From NCBI GenBank assembly GCA_024235875.1, contig JACKLP010000008.1, forward strand, positions 62,001 to 126,000: 64,000 nt of DNA, read 5' to 3'. The position numbers and the translations under genes are program-made. Of this stretch, positions 26,443 to 36,000 are shown piece by piece. A model generated the notes under the pieces. It searched no databases, was not told the origin of the DNA, and saw only the letters and a program-made list of their open reading frames with translations. The stretch's first letter is position 1, and each line of letters begins with the position of its first letter. The stretch comes from Burkholderiaceae bacterium. Its GTDB lineage: Bacteria > Pseudomonadota > Gammaproteobacteria > Burkholderiales > Burkholderiaceae_E.

Positions 26443-28083
26443 TCACGGCGAGGTCGATCCCGACGCGCCCGGTGCCGGCACTTCGGCGCGCGCAAGCAGC
26501 ACGACGAAGGCCGCGCCGAATCCCTGGCCGCGGCCGGCCGGCCAGGGCAGGCCGTCGCCCACTTCGATCCGGGCACCGTGCTGCTCGGCGATCTCGTGCA
26601 CGATCGCCAGACCCAGGCCGCTGCCATCGCTGGGGCCGCCCAGCACACGATAGAAGCGGTCGAAGATCAGGTCTCGATCCGTGGCGGGCACGCCCGGGCC
26701 GTTGTCCTCGACCTCGATCGTGACCGTCGCGCCTGCCACCTTCACCCGCGCCGTGACGACGCCACCGTCGCCGGCATACTGGAGCGCATTGTCGACCAGG
26801 TTGGCGACCAGTTCGTGTAGTAGCAGCGGGGCACCGCGTACGAAGGCAGGCGTGTTCGCCGACTCGAAGCCGACGTCCATGTGCCGTGCCAGTGCCTGGG
26901 GCGCGAGCTCGGCCACCACGTCGCGCACCAGCGCCTCGACATCGACTGGCTCCCGGGCCAGCATCTCGCGCTGGTTCTCGGCCCGGGCCAGCGCCAGCAG
27001 CTGGTTGACCAGGTGGGCGGTACGCGTGCTGCTGCGCTCGAGCTGGGTCAAGGTGCTGCGCAATTCGTCCGGATCGGTCTGGCGCAGCGCCAGCTCGGCC
27101 TGAGTGCGAAGGCCGGCCAACGGGGTCTTCATCTGATGCGCGGCATCGGCAACGAAGCGCCGCTGCCTGGCCATCGTGCGGGTCAGTCGGCTGAGCATGT
27201 CGTTGAAAGCTCCGACGAGCGGCGAGATCTCCTCGGGGGCCTCGCGCGGGTCGATCGGCGACAGGTCTTCGGGGGCACGGGCCCGGATGCGACGCTGCAT
27301 GCTCTTGAGCGGCTTGAGCCCTCGGGACAGGCCGAACCAGACCAGCGCGACCGCCAGCGGCAGGATCACGAACTGCGGGAAGATCACCCCCTTGATGATC
27401 TCGTTGGCGAGCCGGCTTCGTTCTTCCAGGGTTTCGGCGACCTGGACCAGGACCGGCAGGCCGAGTTCCTCGCCACCGCGCACGCCGATGTAGGTGTAGC
27501 CGACCCGGATCTCGACGCCCCGATGCCGCGCAGAGCGCACCTTCACGCGCCCCGGCTCGGGAAAATCGTAGATCGAGGGACGCGGCAATGCGGCGTCGCC
27601 GGCGACGACCTCGCCGCGTGGGTCGACGACCTGGAACAGGACTTGTTTTCCCTGCTCCGGGCTGAGCAGCTCGCGTGCGGCGCGCGGAAGGCTCAGCAGG
27701 GTCTGGTCCTCGACGAAACGGACCTGCTGGGCGAGCACGACGGCGCGGTCCTGTAGCACCCGGTCGAAGGGCGCATCGGCCAGGGAGCGGGCGAAAAGGA
27801 AGGTGATCGCCACCGACAGTGGCCATAGCAACAAAAGCGGCGCGAGCATCCAGTCGAGGATCTCGCCGAACAAGGATCGCTGGGCGGTGGCCGCCCGGCC
27901 ACCGAGGCGGCTGCCCCGGGGGCGTGTGCGCGACCCGTCGAACAGCGTGTCGGCCGCGACGTCGGAGGCGCCGGGCGTGCTCGGAGCCGGACTTTCGCGG
28001 GTCGCGACCAGGTCGGCGATCGCCGCCGAAAGCCAGGTCTGGCGCGCGAATGCGCCGTCGCTCCGCGCGCCGCCGTCAGTCAC
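26443..28083 (-). CDS. Sensor histidine kinase, TctE/QseC-like
   Basis: Inner-membrane two-component sensor, about 546 residues from the GTG at 28083, which overlaps the regulator stop as GTGA. Two transmembrane helices flank a periplasmic region (first LAPLLLLWPLSVAITFLFA near residue 90, second IFPQFVILPLAVALVWFGL), matching the 2CSK_N sensor type of TctE. A HAMP-like linker leads to the H box (phospho-acceptor His316 in VADAAHQMKTPLAGL), N box NLVDNALQYA, and G boxes DNGPGVP and GSGLGLAIV. The first ~80 cytoplasmic residues look disordered, so the true start may be later. A tctABC transporter lies 17 kb away. Confidence 0.88.
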   Translation of the reverse strand: MTDGGARSDGAFARQTWLSAAIADLVATRESPAPSTPGASDVAADTLFDGSRTRPRGSRLGGRAATAQRSLFGEILDWMLAPLLLLWPLSVAITFLFARSLADAPFDRVLQDRAVVLAQQVRFVEDQTLLSLPRAARELLSPEQGKQVLFQVVDPRGEVVAGDAALPRPSIYDFPEPGRVKVRSARHRGVEIRVGYTYIGVRGGEELGLPVLVQVAETLEERSRLANEIIKGVIFPQFVILPLAVALVWFGLSRGLKPLKSMQRRIRARAPEDLSPIDPREAPEEISPLVGAFNDMLSRLTRTMARQRRFVADAAHQMKTPLAGLRTQAELALRQTDPDELRSTLTQLERSSTRTAHLVNQLLALARAENQREMLAREPVDVEALVRDVVAELAPQALARHMDVGFESANTPAFVRGAPLLLHELVANLVDNALQYAGDGGVVTARVKVAGATVTIEVEDNGPGVPATDRDLIFDRFYRVLGGPSDGSGLGLAIVHEIAEQHGARIEVGDGLPWPAGRGQGFGAAFVVLLARAEVPAPGASGSTSP

Positions 28084-28763
28084 GAGCCGTCGGCTTCCGG
28101 GAGGCGCTCGAGGCAGTAGCCCAGGCCGCGTACCGTGGCGATGCGCACACCGCCGCCCTCGAGCTTCTTGCGCAGCCGATGCATGTAGACCTCGATCGCG
28201 TTGTGGCTGATCTCTTCGCCCCACTCGCAGAGGTGGTCGACGATCTGCTCCTTGCTGACGAGTCGCCCGATGCGCTGCAGGAGAATTTCGAGCAAGCCGA
28301 CCTCCCGGGCCGACAACTCCAGCAGGTGGTCGTTCATGTAGACCGAACGCCCGAGCTGGTCGTAGACCATGGGTCCGTAGCGAACCTGGGTACTGCTCGA
28401 GCCCATTCGACGTCGCACCAACGCGCGGACCCGGGCTTCGAGCTCCGAGAGGGCGAACGGCTTGGCCATGAAGTCGTCCGCCCCGAGGTCCAGGCCTCGA
28501 ACGCGCTGCTCGACGGAATCGGCAGCCGTCAGAATCAGGACCGGCAGCGATTCATTGCGCCCGCGCAGTCGCTTGAGTACCTCCAGCCCGGGCAGCTTGG
28601 GCAACCCGAGGTCGAGGATCAGCAGGTCGTAGGACTGGGTGGACAGCGCGAGGTCGGCTTCGGTCCCGGAAGTGACACGGTCGACCGCGTAGCCGCCGGC
28701 GCGAAGCGAGCGCGAAAGGCCATCGGCCAGCACTTCGTCGTCTTCGGCGATCAGCACGCGCAT
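28080..28763 (-). CDS. OmpR/PhoB-family response regulator, TctD-like
   Basis: Transcription regulator of 227 residues partnered with the overlapping sensor kinase gene. The receiver domain has acidic pocket Asp8-Asp9, phospho-acceptor Asp51 (LILDLGLPKLPG), Thr79 and Lys101. The C-terminal winged helix shows LSAREVGLLEILLQRIGRLV and the recognition helix EVYMHRLRKKL. Starts at the ATG at 28763. About 106 bases separate it from the pyrF stop upstream; they contain GC-rich dyads but no clear terminator. Confidence 0.92.
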   Translation of the reverse strand: MRVLIAEDDEVLADGLSRSLRAGGYAVDRVTSGTEADLALSTQSYDLLILDLGLPKLPGLEVLKRLRGRNESLPVLILTAADSVEQRVRGLDLGADDFMAKPFALSELEARVRALVRRRMGSSSTQVRYGPMVYDQLGRSVYMNDHLLELSAREVGLLEILLQRIGRLVSKEQIVDHLCEWGEEISHNAIEVYMHRLRKKLEGGGVRIATVRGLGYCLERLPEADGS

Positions 28764-28869
28764 CGGCTCGCCCCCGTCTCCTCGTTGTGGCCGCAAGGAT
28801 AGCAGGCGCAGCGCCAGCGGCGGGGCGGCCGATTCGCCGCCACCCGGGCGGTGCCGGCGCCGGATTCAG

Positions 28870-29703
28870 TCAGCGCGCGCGAGCGGCCTCGATCGCATCC
28901 CGGGTCTTGCGCGCGACCCGTGCCGCCGCTTGGGCGAAGTCGGCGTCATCGCTTGCATAGAGGATCGCGCGCGACGAATTGATCAGCATGCCGGCCCCAT
29001 CGGCATCTCGCCCGGCGGCAACACTGGCATCGACATCCCCGCCCTGGGCGCCGATCCCGGGCACCAGCAGCGGCAGCCCGGGCGCGATCGCCCGCACCCG
29101 GGCAAGCTCGGCGGGGTAGGTGGCGCCGACGACCAGGCCGATGCGTCGATCACGGTTCCAGGCGTTGGCGGCCAGGCTGGCCACGCGTTCGAATAGCCGC
29201 TCGCCCTGGGCGAGCTCGAGCGCCTGGAGGTCGTCACCGCCCGTATTGGAGGTCCGGCAGAGCAGGAACAGGCCGCGGCCCGGCCAGGCCAGATAGGGCT
29301 CGATCGAATCGAAGCCCATGTAGGGGCTCAGGGTGACGGCGTCGGCGCCATAGCGCTCGAAGGCCTCGCGAGCATACTGGGCTGCCGTCGCGCCGATATC
29401 GCCCCGCTTGGCGTCGAGCACGATGGGTATGCCCGGATGGCGCTTGCGAATGTGGGCGCAGACCCGCTCGAGTTGTGCCTCTGCGCCCACCGCCGCGAAA
29501 TACGCGATCTGAGGCTTGAACGCACAGGCGTAGTCGGCCGTCGCGTCCACGATGGCGACGCAGAAGCGCTCGATCGCGTCGGGTGCCTCACGAAGCGCCA
29601 GGGGTATCCGCGCCAGATCCGGATCGAGGCCGACGCACAGCAGCGAGCGATTGTGCTGCCAGGCGCCGCGCAGCTTCGAATTGAAGTCCAGGCCGGATTC
29701 CAA
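28870..29703 (-). CDS. pyrF: Orotidine 5'-phosphate decarboxylase (long form)
   Basis: Final step of UMP synthesis. 277 residues, the longer type 2 form found in Burkholderiales and actinobacteria. The start is TTG at 29703 with AAGGGAG seven bases upstream. Active-site motifs: FKPQIAYF near residue 60 and the catalytic Lys/Asp in VLDAKRGDIGATA. The phosphate-binding part includes PGIGAQGGDV. No pyrimidine genes are adjacent; glpD lies upstream on the same strand. Confidence 0.94.
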   Translation of the reverse strand: MESGLDFNSKLRGAWQHNRSLLCVGLDPDLARIPLALREAPDAIERFCVAIVDATADYACAFKPQIAYFAAVGAEAQLERVCAHIRKRHPGIPIVLDAKRGDIGATAAQYAREAFERYGADAVTLSPYMGFDSIEPYLAWPGRGLFLLCRTSNTGGDDLQALELAQGERLFERVASLAANAWNRDRRIGLVVGATYPAELARVRAIAPGLPLLVPGIGAQGGDVDASVAAGRDADGAGMLINSSRAILYASDDADFAQAAARVARKTRDAIEAARAR

Positions 29704-29740
29704 CGGCGTCTCCCTTCGCGCTAGATGACAGTCGACGATT

Positions 29741-31354
29741 CTATCGTCGCGAGCCGTCTCGATCCGTCAGCCGATAGCCGCGCGCCAGCGCTCGAAACGC
29801 GGTGGCCGACGCTTCAGGCGAGAAACCGGGCTCCAGTTCGCTGGCCATGACCGAGGCGACATCGTCGGCCACGGCCGCGGCGGCCTCGGCGTCCAGGAAC
29901 AGCAGGCGTGAGCGGCGAGCGAGCACGTCCTCGACGCTGCGAGCGTATTCCCGCCGCACGGCGAATCGCACCATGGCCTCGGACAGGCCCGGCGCGATGG
30001 CACGGTTCGATCCCGGCAACGAATCGAGTTCGGCCGCGTCGGCGCCGTACAGATGCGGCCCCGGCGCATCGGCCACGCCGGCGCCGCCCGATGCATCGCC
30101 GCCTGGCGCACCGATCAGCGATCTCTTGGCCGTGTCGGCCGGACGGCCGGGATCGATGAGCCCCGCCGAGACGCAATGCTCGACCACGTCATGTGCCATC
30201 GCGCGATACGTGGTCCATTTGCCGCCCGTGACCGAAACCAGGCCGGATCGCGCCACCAGCACGGTGTGCTCGCGCGATACCCGTTGCGAGGCGACGTCGT
30301 CGCCGGCAGGGCGAACCAGCGGTCGCAGGCCGACCCAGATCGAACGCACGTCGGTCCGCGTCGGTGCACGCGCGAGACGGTTCGCGGTCTCACGCAGGAT
30401 GAAGTCGATTTCGTCTTCGAAGGCCGCCGGTTCGGCCGGGACATCGGCGCGGGGCGTATCGGTGGTGCCGAGGATCGTCTTGCCCATCCAGGGCACGATG
30501 AACAATACGCGCCCGTCGCTGGTCCGCGGCACCAGGATCGCGCGCTTGCCCGGATGGAATTCCCGGTCGACGACCAGGTGCACGCCCTGGCTGGGCGCGA
30601 CGATCGAACGACTGTCGGTGTCGTCGAGCCGGCGCAGCGTATCGACCCAGACGCCGGTGGCGTTGATCACGCAGCGGGCGCGAATCTCATGGCGGCGCCC
30701 GCTCTCGCGATCCTGGGCAACGACGCCGCGAACCTGCTCGCCTTCGCGCAGCAAGGCGACCACCTCGAAGTGATTGAGCGCGCACGCCCCTTCCGCGATC
30801 GCGGTACGCGCCAGCGCCAGGGCGAGGCGGGCATCGTCGAACTGGCCGTCCCAGTAGGCCAGCGCGCCGGCCAGTCCTTCATGCTTGATGCCGGGCGACA
30901 TCTCTCGAACCTGCGCCGGCCCGACGAATCGCGCGTGTCCGATGTTGCGCCGCCCGGCGAGGAAATCGTAGAGGTGCAGCCCGGCGCCATAGAACGCGCG
31001 GTCGCGCACGCGCCCGCACAGCCCGTAGAGCGGAATCAGGAACTCGAGCGGCTGCGCCAGGTGCGGTGCGTTGCCGATCACGGTCGAGCGTTCGGCAAGT
31101 GCCTCGCGCACCAGGGCGAGATTGCCCTGGGCCAGGTAACGCACGCCCCCGTGCAGCAACTTGGTTGCCCTCGACGAGGTCCCCTTGGCGAAATCCTCGC
31201 GCTCGAGAAGGGCCACGCGCAAGCCGCGCATGGCCAGTTCGAGCGCGATACCGAGTCCGGTGGCGCCGCCGCCGACGATCACGGCGTCCCAGGCGGCTCG
31301 GGTGTCGAGTCGCGCACACAGGGACTCGCGCGATGGCGCGTCTTGGTCGATCAT
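29741..31354 (-). CDS. glpD: Glycerol-3-phosphate dehydrogenase (aerobic)
   Basis: FAD enzyme at the inner membrane that oxidises glycerol-3-phosphate to dihydroxyacetone phosphate and passes electrons to quinone. From the ATG at 31354 (a TTG five codons upstream is possible) it has 537 residues. The FAD-binding GGGATG is at residues 28-33, followed by the family motifs FAKGTSSRATKLLHGGVRYL and TDTPRADVPAEP. It is divergent from glpK, with only 42 bases between the starts, so the two likely share a control region. Confidence 0.95.
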   Translation of the reverse strand: MIDQDAPSRESLCARLDTRAAWDAVIVGGGATGLGIALELAMRGLRVALLEREDFAKGTSSRATKLLHGGVRYLAQGNLALVREALAERSTVIGNAPHLAQPLEFLIPLYGLCGRVRDRAFYGAGLHLYDFLAGRRNIGHARFVGPAQVREMSPGIKHEGLAGALAYWDGQFDDARLALALARTAIAEGACALNHFEVVALLREGEQVRGVVAQDRESGRRHEIRARCVINATGVWVDTLRRLDDTDSRSIVAPSQGVHLVVDREFHPGKRAILVPRTSDGRVLFIVPWMGKTILGTTDTPRADVPAEPAAFEDEIDFILRETANRLARAPTRTDVRSIWVGLRPLVRPAGDDVASQRVSREHTVLVARSGLVSVTGGKWTTYRAMAHDVVEHCVSAGLIDPGRPADTAKRSLIGAPGGDASGGAGVADAPGPHLYGADAAELDSLPGSNRAIAPGLSEAMVRFAVRREYARSVEDVLARRSRLLFLDAEAAAAVADDVASVMASELEPGFSPEASATAFRALARGYRLTDRDGSRR

Positions 31355-31396
31355 TGGTCTTGACGGCAAGCCGGTTCCTGCGCAGCGGAGGAGACT

Positions 31397-32884
31397 TTGG
31401 GCAGCATTCTAGCGATAGACCAGGGCACGACGAGTTCGCGTGCGATCGTCTTCGATGGGCGATTCCGTCCGACCGGGATCGGCCAGTTCGAGTTCGCCCA
31501 GCATTTTCCGCAGTCCGGCTGGGTGGAACACGACCCGGAAGACATCTGGCGAACGACCTGCGATGCCGTGCGCGCCGCGCTCGCGGCGTGCCCGGTCGAT
31601 GCGGCCTCGATCGCGGCGATCGGCATCACCAACCAGCGCGAGACGACCCTCGTGTGGGATCGCCGAACGGGCGAACCCATCCACCGGGCGATCGTCTGGC
31701 AGGATCGTCGCACCGCGTCGCAATGCGATCGCCTGCGCGCCGAGGGGCTCGAGCCGCTGATTACCGAACGCACCGGCCTGCTCCTCGATCCCTATTTTTC
31801 CGGCACCAAGATCGCGTGGATCCTCGATACGGTTCCTGGTGCGCGGCGTCGCGCCGAAGCCGGCGAACTGGCGTTCGGCACGGTCGACACGTTCTTGCTG
31901 TGGCGGCTGACCGGCGGGCGCGTCCATGCCACCGATGCGACCAATGCCGCCCGGACCCTGCTCTACGATATCGGCCGAAACGCATGGTGCGACGACTTGC
32001 TGCGGGCGCTCGACGTGCCGCGCGCCTTGCTGCCGCAGGTGCACGACTGTGCCGCCGATTTCGGTACCACCGACCCGGCCCTGTTCGGTGCCGCGATCCC
32101 GATCCGCGGGGTGGCCGGCGACCAGCAGGCGGCAACGCTCGGGCAGGCCTGCTTCGAGCCCGGCATGCTCAAGTCCACCTACGGGACGGGCTGCTTTGCG
32201 GTGCTCAACACCGGTGCCGATCGTGTCACCTCCGGCAATCGCCTGCTGAGCACGATCGCGTATCGCCTGCGCGGCCGCACGAGCTATGCGCTCGAGGGCT
32301 CGATCTTCGTGGCCGGCGCGGCCATCCAGTGGTTGCGAGACGGGCTCGGCCTGATCCGGGACGCGGCCGAATCGGGCGAGTTGGCGGCCGCGGCCGACGA
32401 GACCCAGTCGGTCTACCTGGTGCCCGCGTTCACGGGCCTGGGGGCGCCGCACTGGGATGCCGATGCGCGCGGTGCGATCTTCGGGCTCACGCGCGCGACC
32501 GGTCCCAGGGAGCTCGCGCGCGCGGCGCTCGAATCCGTGTGCTTCCAGACCTGCGACCTGATCGAGGCCATGCGACGGGACTGGTCCGACGCGGCCGGTC
32601 GCGTGTTGCGGGTCGATGGCGGCATGGTGGCGTCGGACTGGACCATGCAGCGGCTTGCCGACCTGCTCGGTGCGCCGGTCGACAGGCCGCGTGTGCTCGA
32701 GACCACGGCGCTGGGCGCTGCCTGGCTGGCGGGCATGCAGGCCGGCGAATGGCCCGACGAGGCGGCGTTCTCGCGAACCTGGCAACGCGAGCGGCGATTC
32801 GAGCCGGCGATGCCCGAAGCCACCCGCAGCCAGCGGCTCGAAGGCTGGCACGATTCGCTCGCCCGCACCCTGTCGCGGCGCTGA
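31397..32884 (+). CDS. glpK: Glycerol kinase
   Basis: Phosphorylates glycerol to glycerol-3-phosphate, feeding GlpD. 495 residues. It starts at TTG, preceded by GGAGGAGAC. FGGY-kinase motifs: DQGTTSSR at residues 8-15, ITNQRETTLVWDRRTGEP, WQDRRT and the C-terminal RVDGGMVASDWTMQRLADLL. Divergent from glpD. No glpF transporter or glpR repressor is visible nearby. Confidence 0.95.
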   Translation: MGSILAIDQGTTSSRAIVFDGRFRPTGIGQFEFAQHFPQSGWVEHDPEDIWRTTCDAVRAALAACPVDAASIAAIGITNQRETTLVWDRRTGEPIHRAIVWQDRRTASQCDRLRAEGLEPLITERTGLLLDPYFSGTKIAWILDTVPGARRRAEAGELAFGTVDTFLLWRLTGGRVHATDATNAARTLLYDIGRNAWCDDLLRALDVPRALLPQVHDCAADFGTTDPALFGAAIPIRGVAGDQQAATLGQACFEPGMLKSTYGTGCFAVLNTGADRVTSGNRLLSTIAYRLRGRTSYALEGSIFVAGAAIQWLRDGLGLIRDAAESGELAAAADETQSVYLVPAFTGLGAPHWDADARGAIFGLTRATGPRELARAALESVCFQTCDLIEAMRRDWSDAAGRVLRVDGGMVASDWTMQRLADLLGAPVDRPRVLETTALGAAWLAGMQAGEWPDEAAFSRTWQRERRFEPAMPEATRSQRLEGWHDSLARTLSRR

Positions 32885-32962
32885 GCGATTCCGCCGGGGT
32901 GGCGGGCGAAGGCCGTTCGTCGGGCACGAAACGAGAACTAATGCCGCCCGAGCGGGTCGGGA

Positions 32963-32993
32963 TTGTTACGGGCTCGGATCACCGGGGTAAGAT
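32963..32993 (+). promoter_or_regulatory. Possible promoter for iorAB
   Basis: TTGTTA (32963-32968) and TAAGAT (32988-32993) are separated by 19 bases, slightly wide. They lie about 95 bases upstream of the oxidoreductase start in a 204-base gap after glpK. Confidence 0.35.
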
Positions 32994-33088
32994 GGTCTCG
33001 TCCGGCGTGCGCCACAAGCGCGCGTTCCGGGACGGGCCGCCTGCGGGCGGCCGATGGCAGACACGATCGACGCCGGAGAACGAGACGC

Positions 33089-36000
33089 ATGAACGCACCG
33101 CTGACCCCCGCGGCTTCGGAGGCGCTCGAACGAGCCCTTCGCGACGTATCCCTCGACGACAAATACACGCTCGAGCGTGGGCGTGCCTTCATGTCGGGCA
33201 CGCAGGCGCTGGTTCGCCTGCCCATGCTGCAGCGCGAACGCGATCGGGCCGCCGGGCTCGCGACCGCCGGCTTCATCTCGGGCTATCGCGGCTCGCCGCT
33301 CGGCGGCCTCGATCAGGCCTTGTGGAAGGCCCGTGAGCACCTGCAGCGCCATCACATCGTTTTTCAGCCCGGCCTGAACGAGGATCTCGCAGCGACCAGC
33401 CTTTGGGGCACCCAGCAGCTCGACCTGACCCCGAAGGCCAATGTCGACGGTGTATTCGGCCTCTGGTATGGCAAGGGGCCCGGCGTCGATCGCTGCGGCG
33501 ACGTGTTCAAGCATGCGAATGCCGCCGGCAGTTCCAGGCATGGTGGCGTGCTGGTGCTCGCCGGCGATGACCATGGGGCGAAGTCGTCCACGCTGCCGAA
33601 CCAGTCGGACCATATCTTCAAGGCTTGCGGCCTGCCGGTGTTGTATCCGTCGTCGGTCCAGGAGTACCTCGACTATGGCTTGCACGGCTGGGCCATGTCG
33701 CGGTTCACCGGCCTGTGGGTCGCGATGAAGGCGGTGACCGAGGTGATCGAGGCGTCCGCGTCGGTCGACGTCGATCCCTGGCGCGTTCGGATCGCCTTGC
33801 CCGACGACTTCGATCTGCCCCCCGACGGCTTGAACATCCGTTGGCCCGACGCGCCACTGGCGCAGGAGGCCCGGCTGTTCGACTACAAGTGGTATGCAGC
33901 GCTCGCCTATGTGCGCGCGAATCGCCTGAACCGGACCGTCATCGACTCGCCCGATGCCTGGTTCGGCATCGTGACCGGCGGCAAGGCCTATCTGGATACC
34001 CGGCAGGCGCTCGAAGATCTCGGGCTGGACGAAGACGACTGCCGGCGCATTGGATTGCGCCTGTTCAAGTGCGGCGTGGTCTGGCCTCTCGAGGCGCAGA
34101 CGATCTCGGGATTCGCGCGTGGCCTGGGCGAGATCCTGGTGGTCGAGGAAAAGCGCCAGATCCTCGAGTACGCGCTCAAGGAAGAGCTCTACAACTGGCC
34201 CGACGCCGAGCGGCCGCGGGTCTATGGCAAGTTCGACGAGAAGGACGGACGCGGCGGTGAATGGGCAATGCCACAGGGCCGGTGGCTGCTTCCGGCCCAC
34301 GCCGAGCTCTCGCCGGCGATCATCGCCAAGGCGATTGCCGCGCGGCTGCTGCGGCCCGGAAAGTACGGTGCGCGCTTCGAGCTCGATTCGGCCCTGCGCG
34401 AGCGCATAGAACAGCGGCTGGCGATCATCGAGGCCAAGGAGGGTGCGCTGGCCCAACCGTCGGTGAGCGCCGTGCGCACGCCGACCTTCTGCTCGGGCTG
34501 TCCGCACAATACTTCGACCCATGTGCCCGAGGGATCGAGAGCCGTGGCCGGCATCGGCTGCCACTACATGACGATCTGGATGCCCGAGCGGCGCACGTCC
34601 ACGTTCACGCAGATGGGCGGCGAGGGCGTGCCGTGGATCGGGCAGGTGCCGTTCACCGACGAGACCCACATCTTCGCCAATCTGGGCGACGGGACGTATT
34701 TTCACTCGGGGCTGCTCGCGATCCGCGCCTCGATCGCTGCCGGCGTCAACATCACCTACAAGATCCTCTACAACGATGCGGTGGCCATGACCGGTGGGCA
34801 ACCGGTCGATGGCTCGATCTCGGTGCCGCAGATCGTCGCCCAGGTCCGCGCCGAAGGGGTGCGGGAAGTCGTGATCGTGACCGACGAGCCGGACAAGTAT
34901 CGGGGCCGCACGGCGACGGCACTCGAGGGCGTGCCGGTGCATCATCGCGATGCGCTCGATCGCGTGCAACGCGAGTTGCGCGAGCTGCCCGGGTGCAGCG
35001 TGCTCGTCTATGACCAGACCTGTGCCTCCGAGAAGCGGCGCCGGCGCAAGCGTGTGGTTGATGGGAAGCCGGGCTATCCGGACCCGGCGCGCCGCGTCGT
35101 GATCAACGAGTTGGTCTGCGAGGGCTGCGGCGATTGCAGCGTGCAGAGTGCCTGCGTGTCGATCGAGCCCATCGAGACCGAGTTCGGCCGCAAGCGTCGA
35201 ATCAACCAGTCGACCTGCAACAAGGACTATTCCTGTCTGAAGGGCTTTTGCCCCAGCCTGGTGACGGTGGAAGGGGGGCAACTTCGCCGACCGGCCGTGG
35301 CATCGCAGGCGGCCTCGGCCGACTGGCCCGGCCCGGCCGAGCCCGTCAAGGTCGGCATCGGCGACTCGGGCAATCCCACCTACGGCATCCTGGTCACCGG
35401 CGTCGGTGGCAGCGGCGTGGTCACGGTCGGCCAACTGCTGGGCATGGCTGCGCACCTGCAAGGTCTCGAGGTCTCTGTTCTCGACATGGCGGGCCTGGCC
35501 CAGAAGGGGGGCGCGGTGTTCTCGCATGTACAGCTCGCGCCGGCCGGGCGAGCGCTGCACGCGACCCGCATCGCGACCGGCGAGGCCGACCTGGTGATCG
35601 GGGCCGATCTCGTCGTGACCGCGGGCACGGAGGCGCTCTCGAAGATGCGCCGCGGCGTGACCCGGGCCGTGGTCAATACCGACGTGGCGCCGACCTCGGA
35701 CTTCCTGCGCGATCCCGACTGGCATCTCGAGGTCTCGGGCCTGCGCGAGAACGTCGTCGACGCGGCGGGTGCCGAGGATATGGCGTTCTTCGATGCCACG
35801 ACGCTCGCCAGCGCATTGATGGGCGATGCGATCTTCACCAACCCGCTGCTGCTGGGCTATGCATGGCAGAAGGGTTGGCTGCCTGTCGAGCGCGAGGCGA
35901 TCGAGCGCGCGATCGAACTCAATGGTGTCGCCGTGGACAAGAACCGGGCGGCCTTCACCTGGGGGCGGCGCTATGCGAGCGACCCGGAGGCGGTTGCGCG

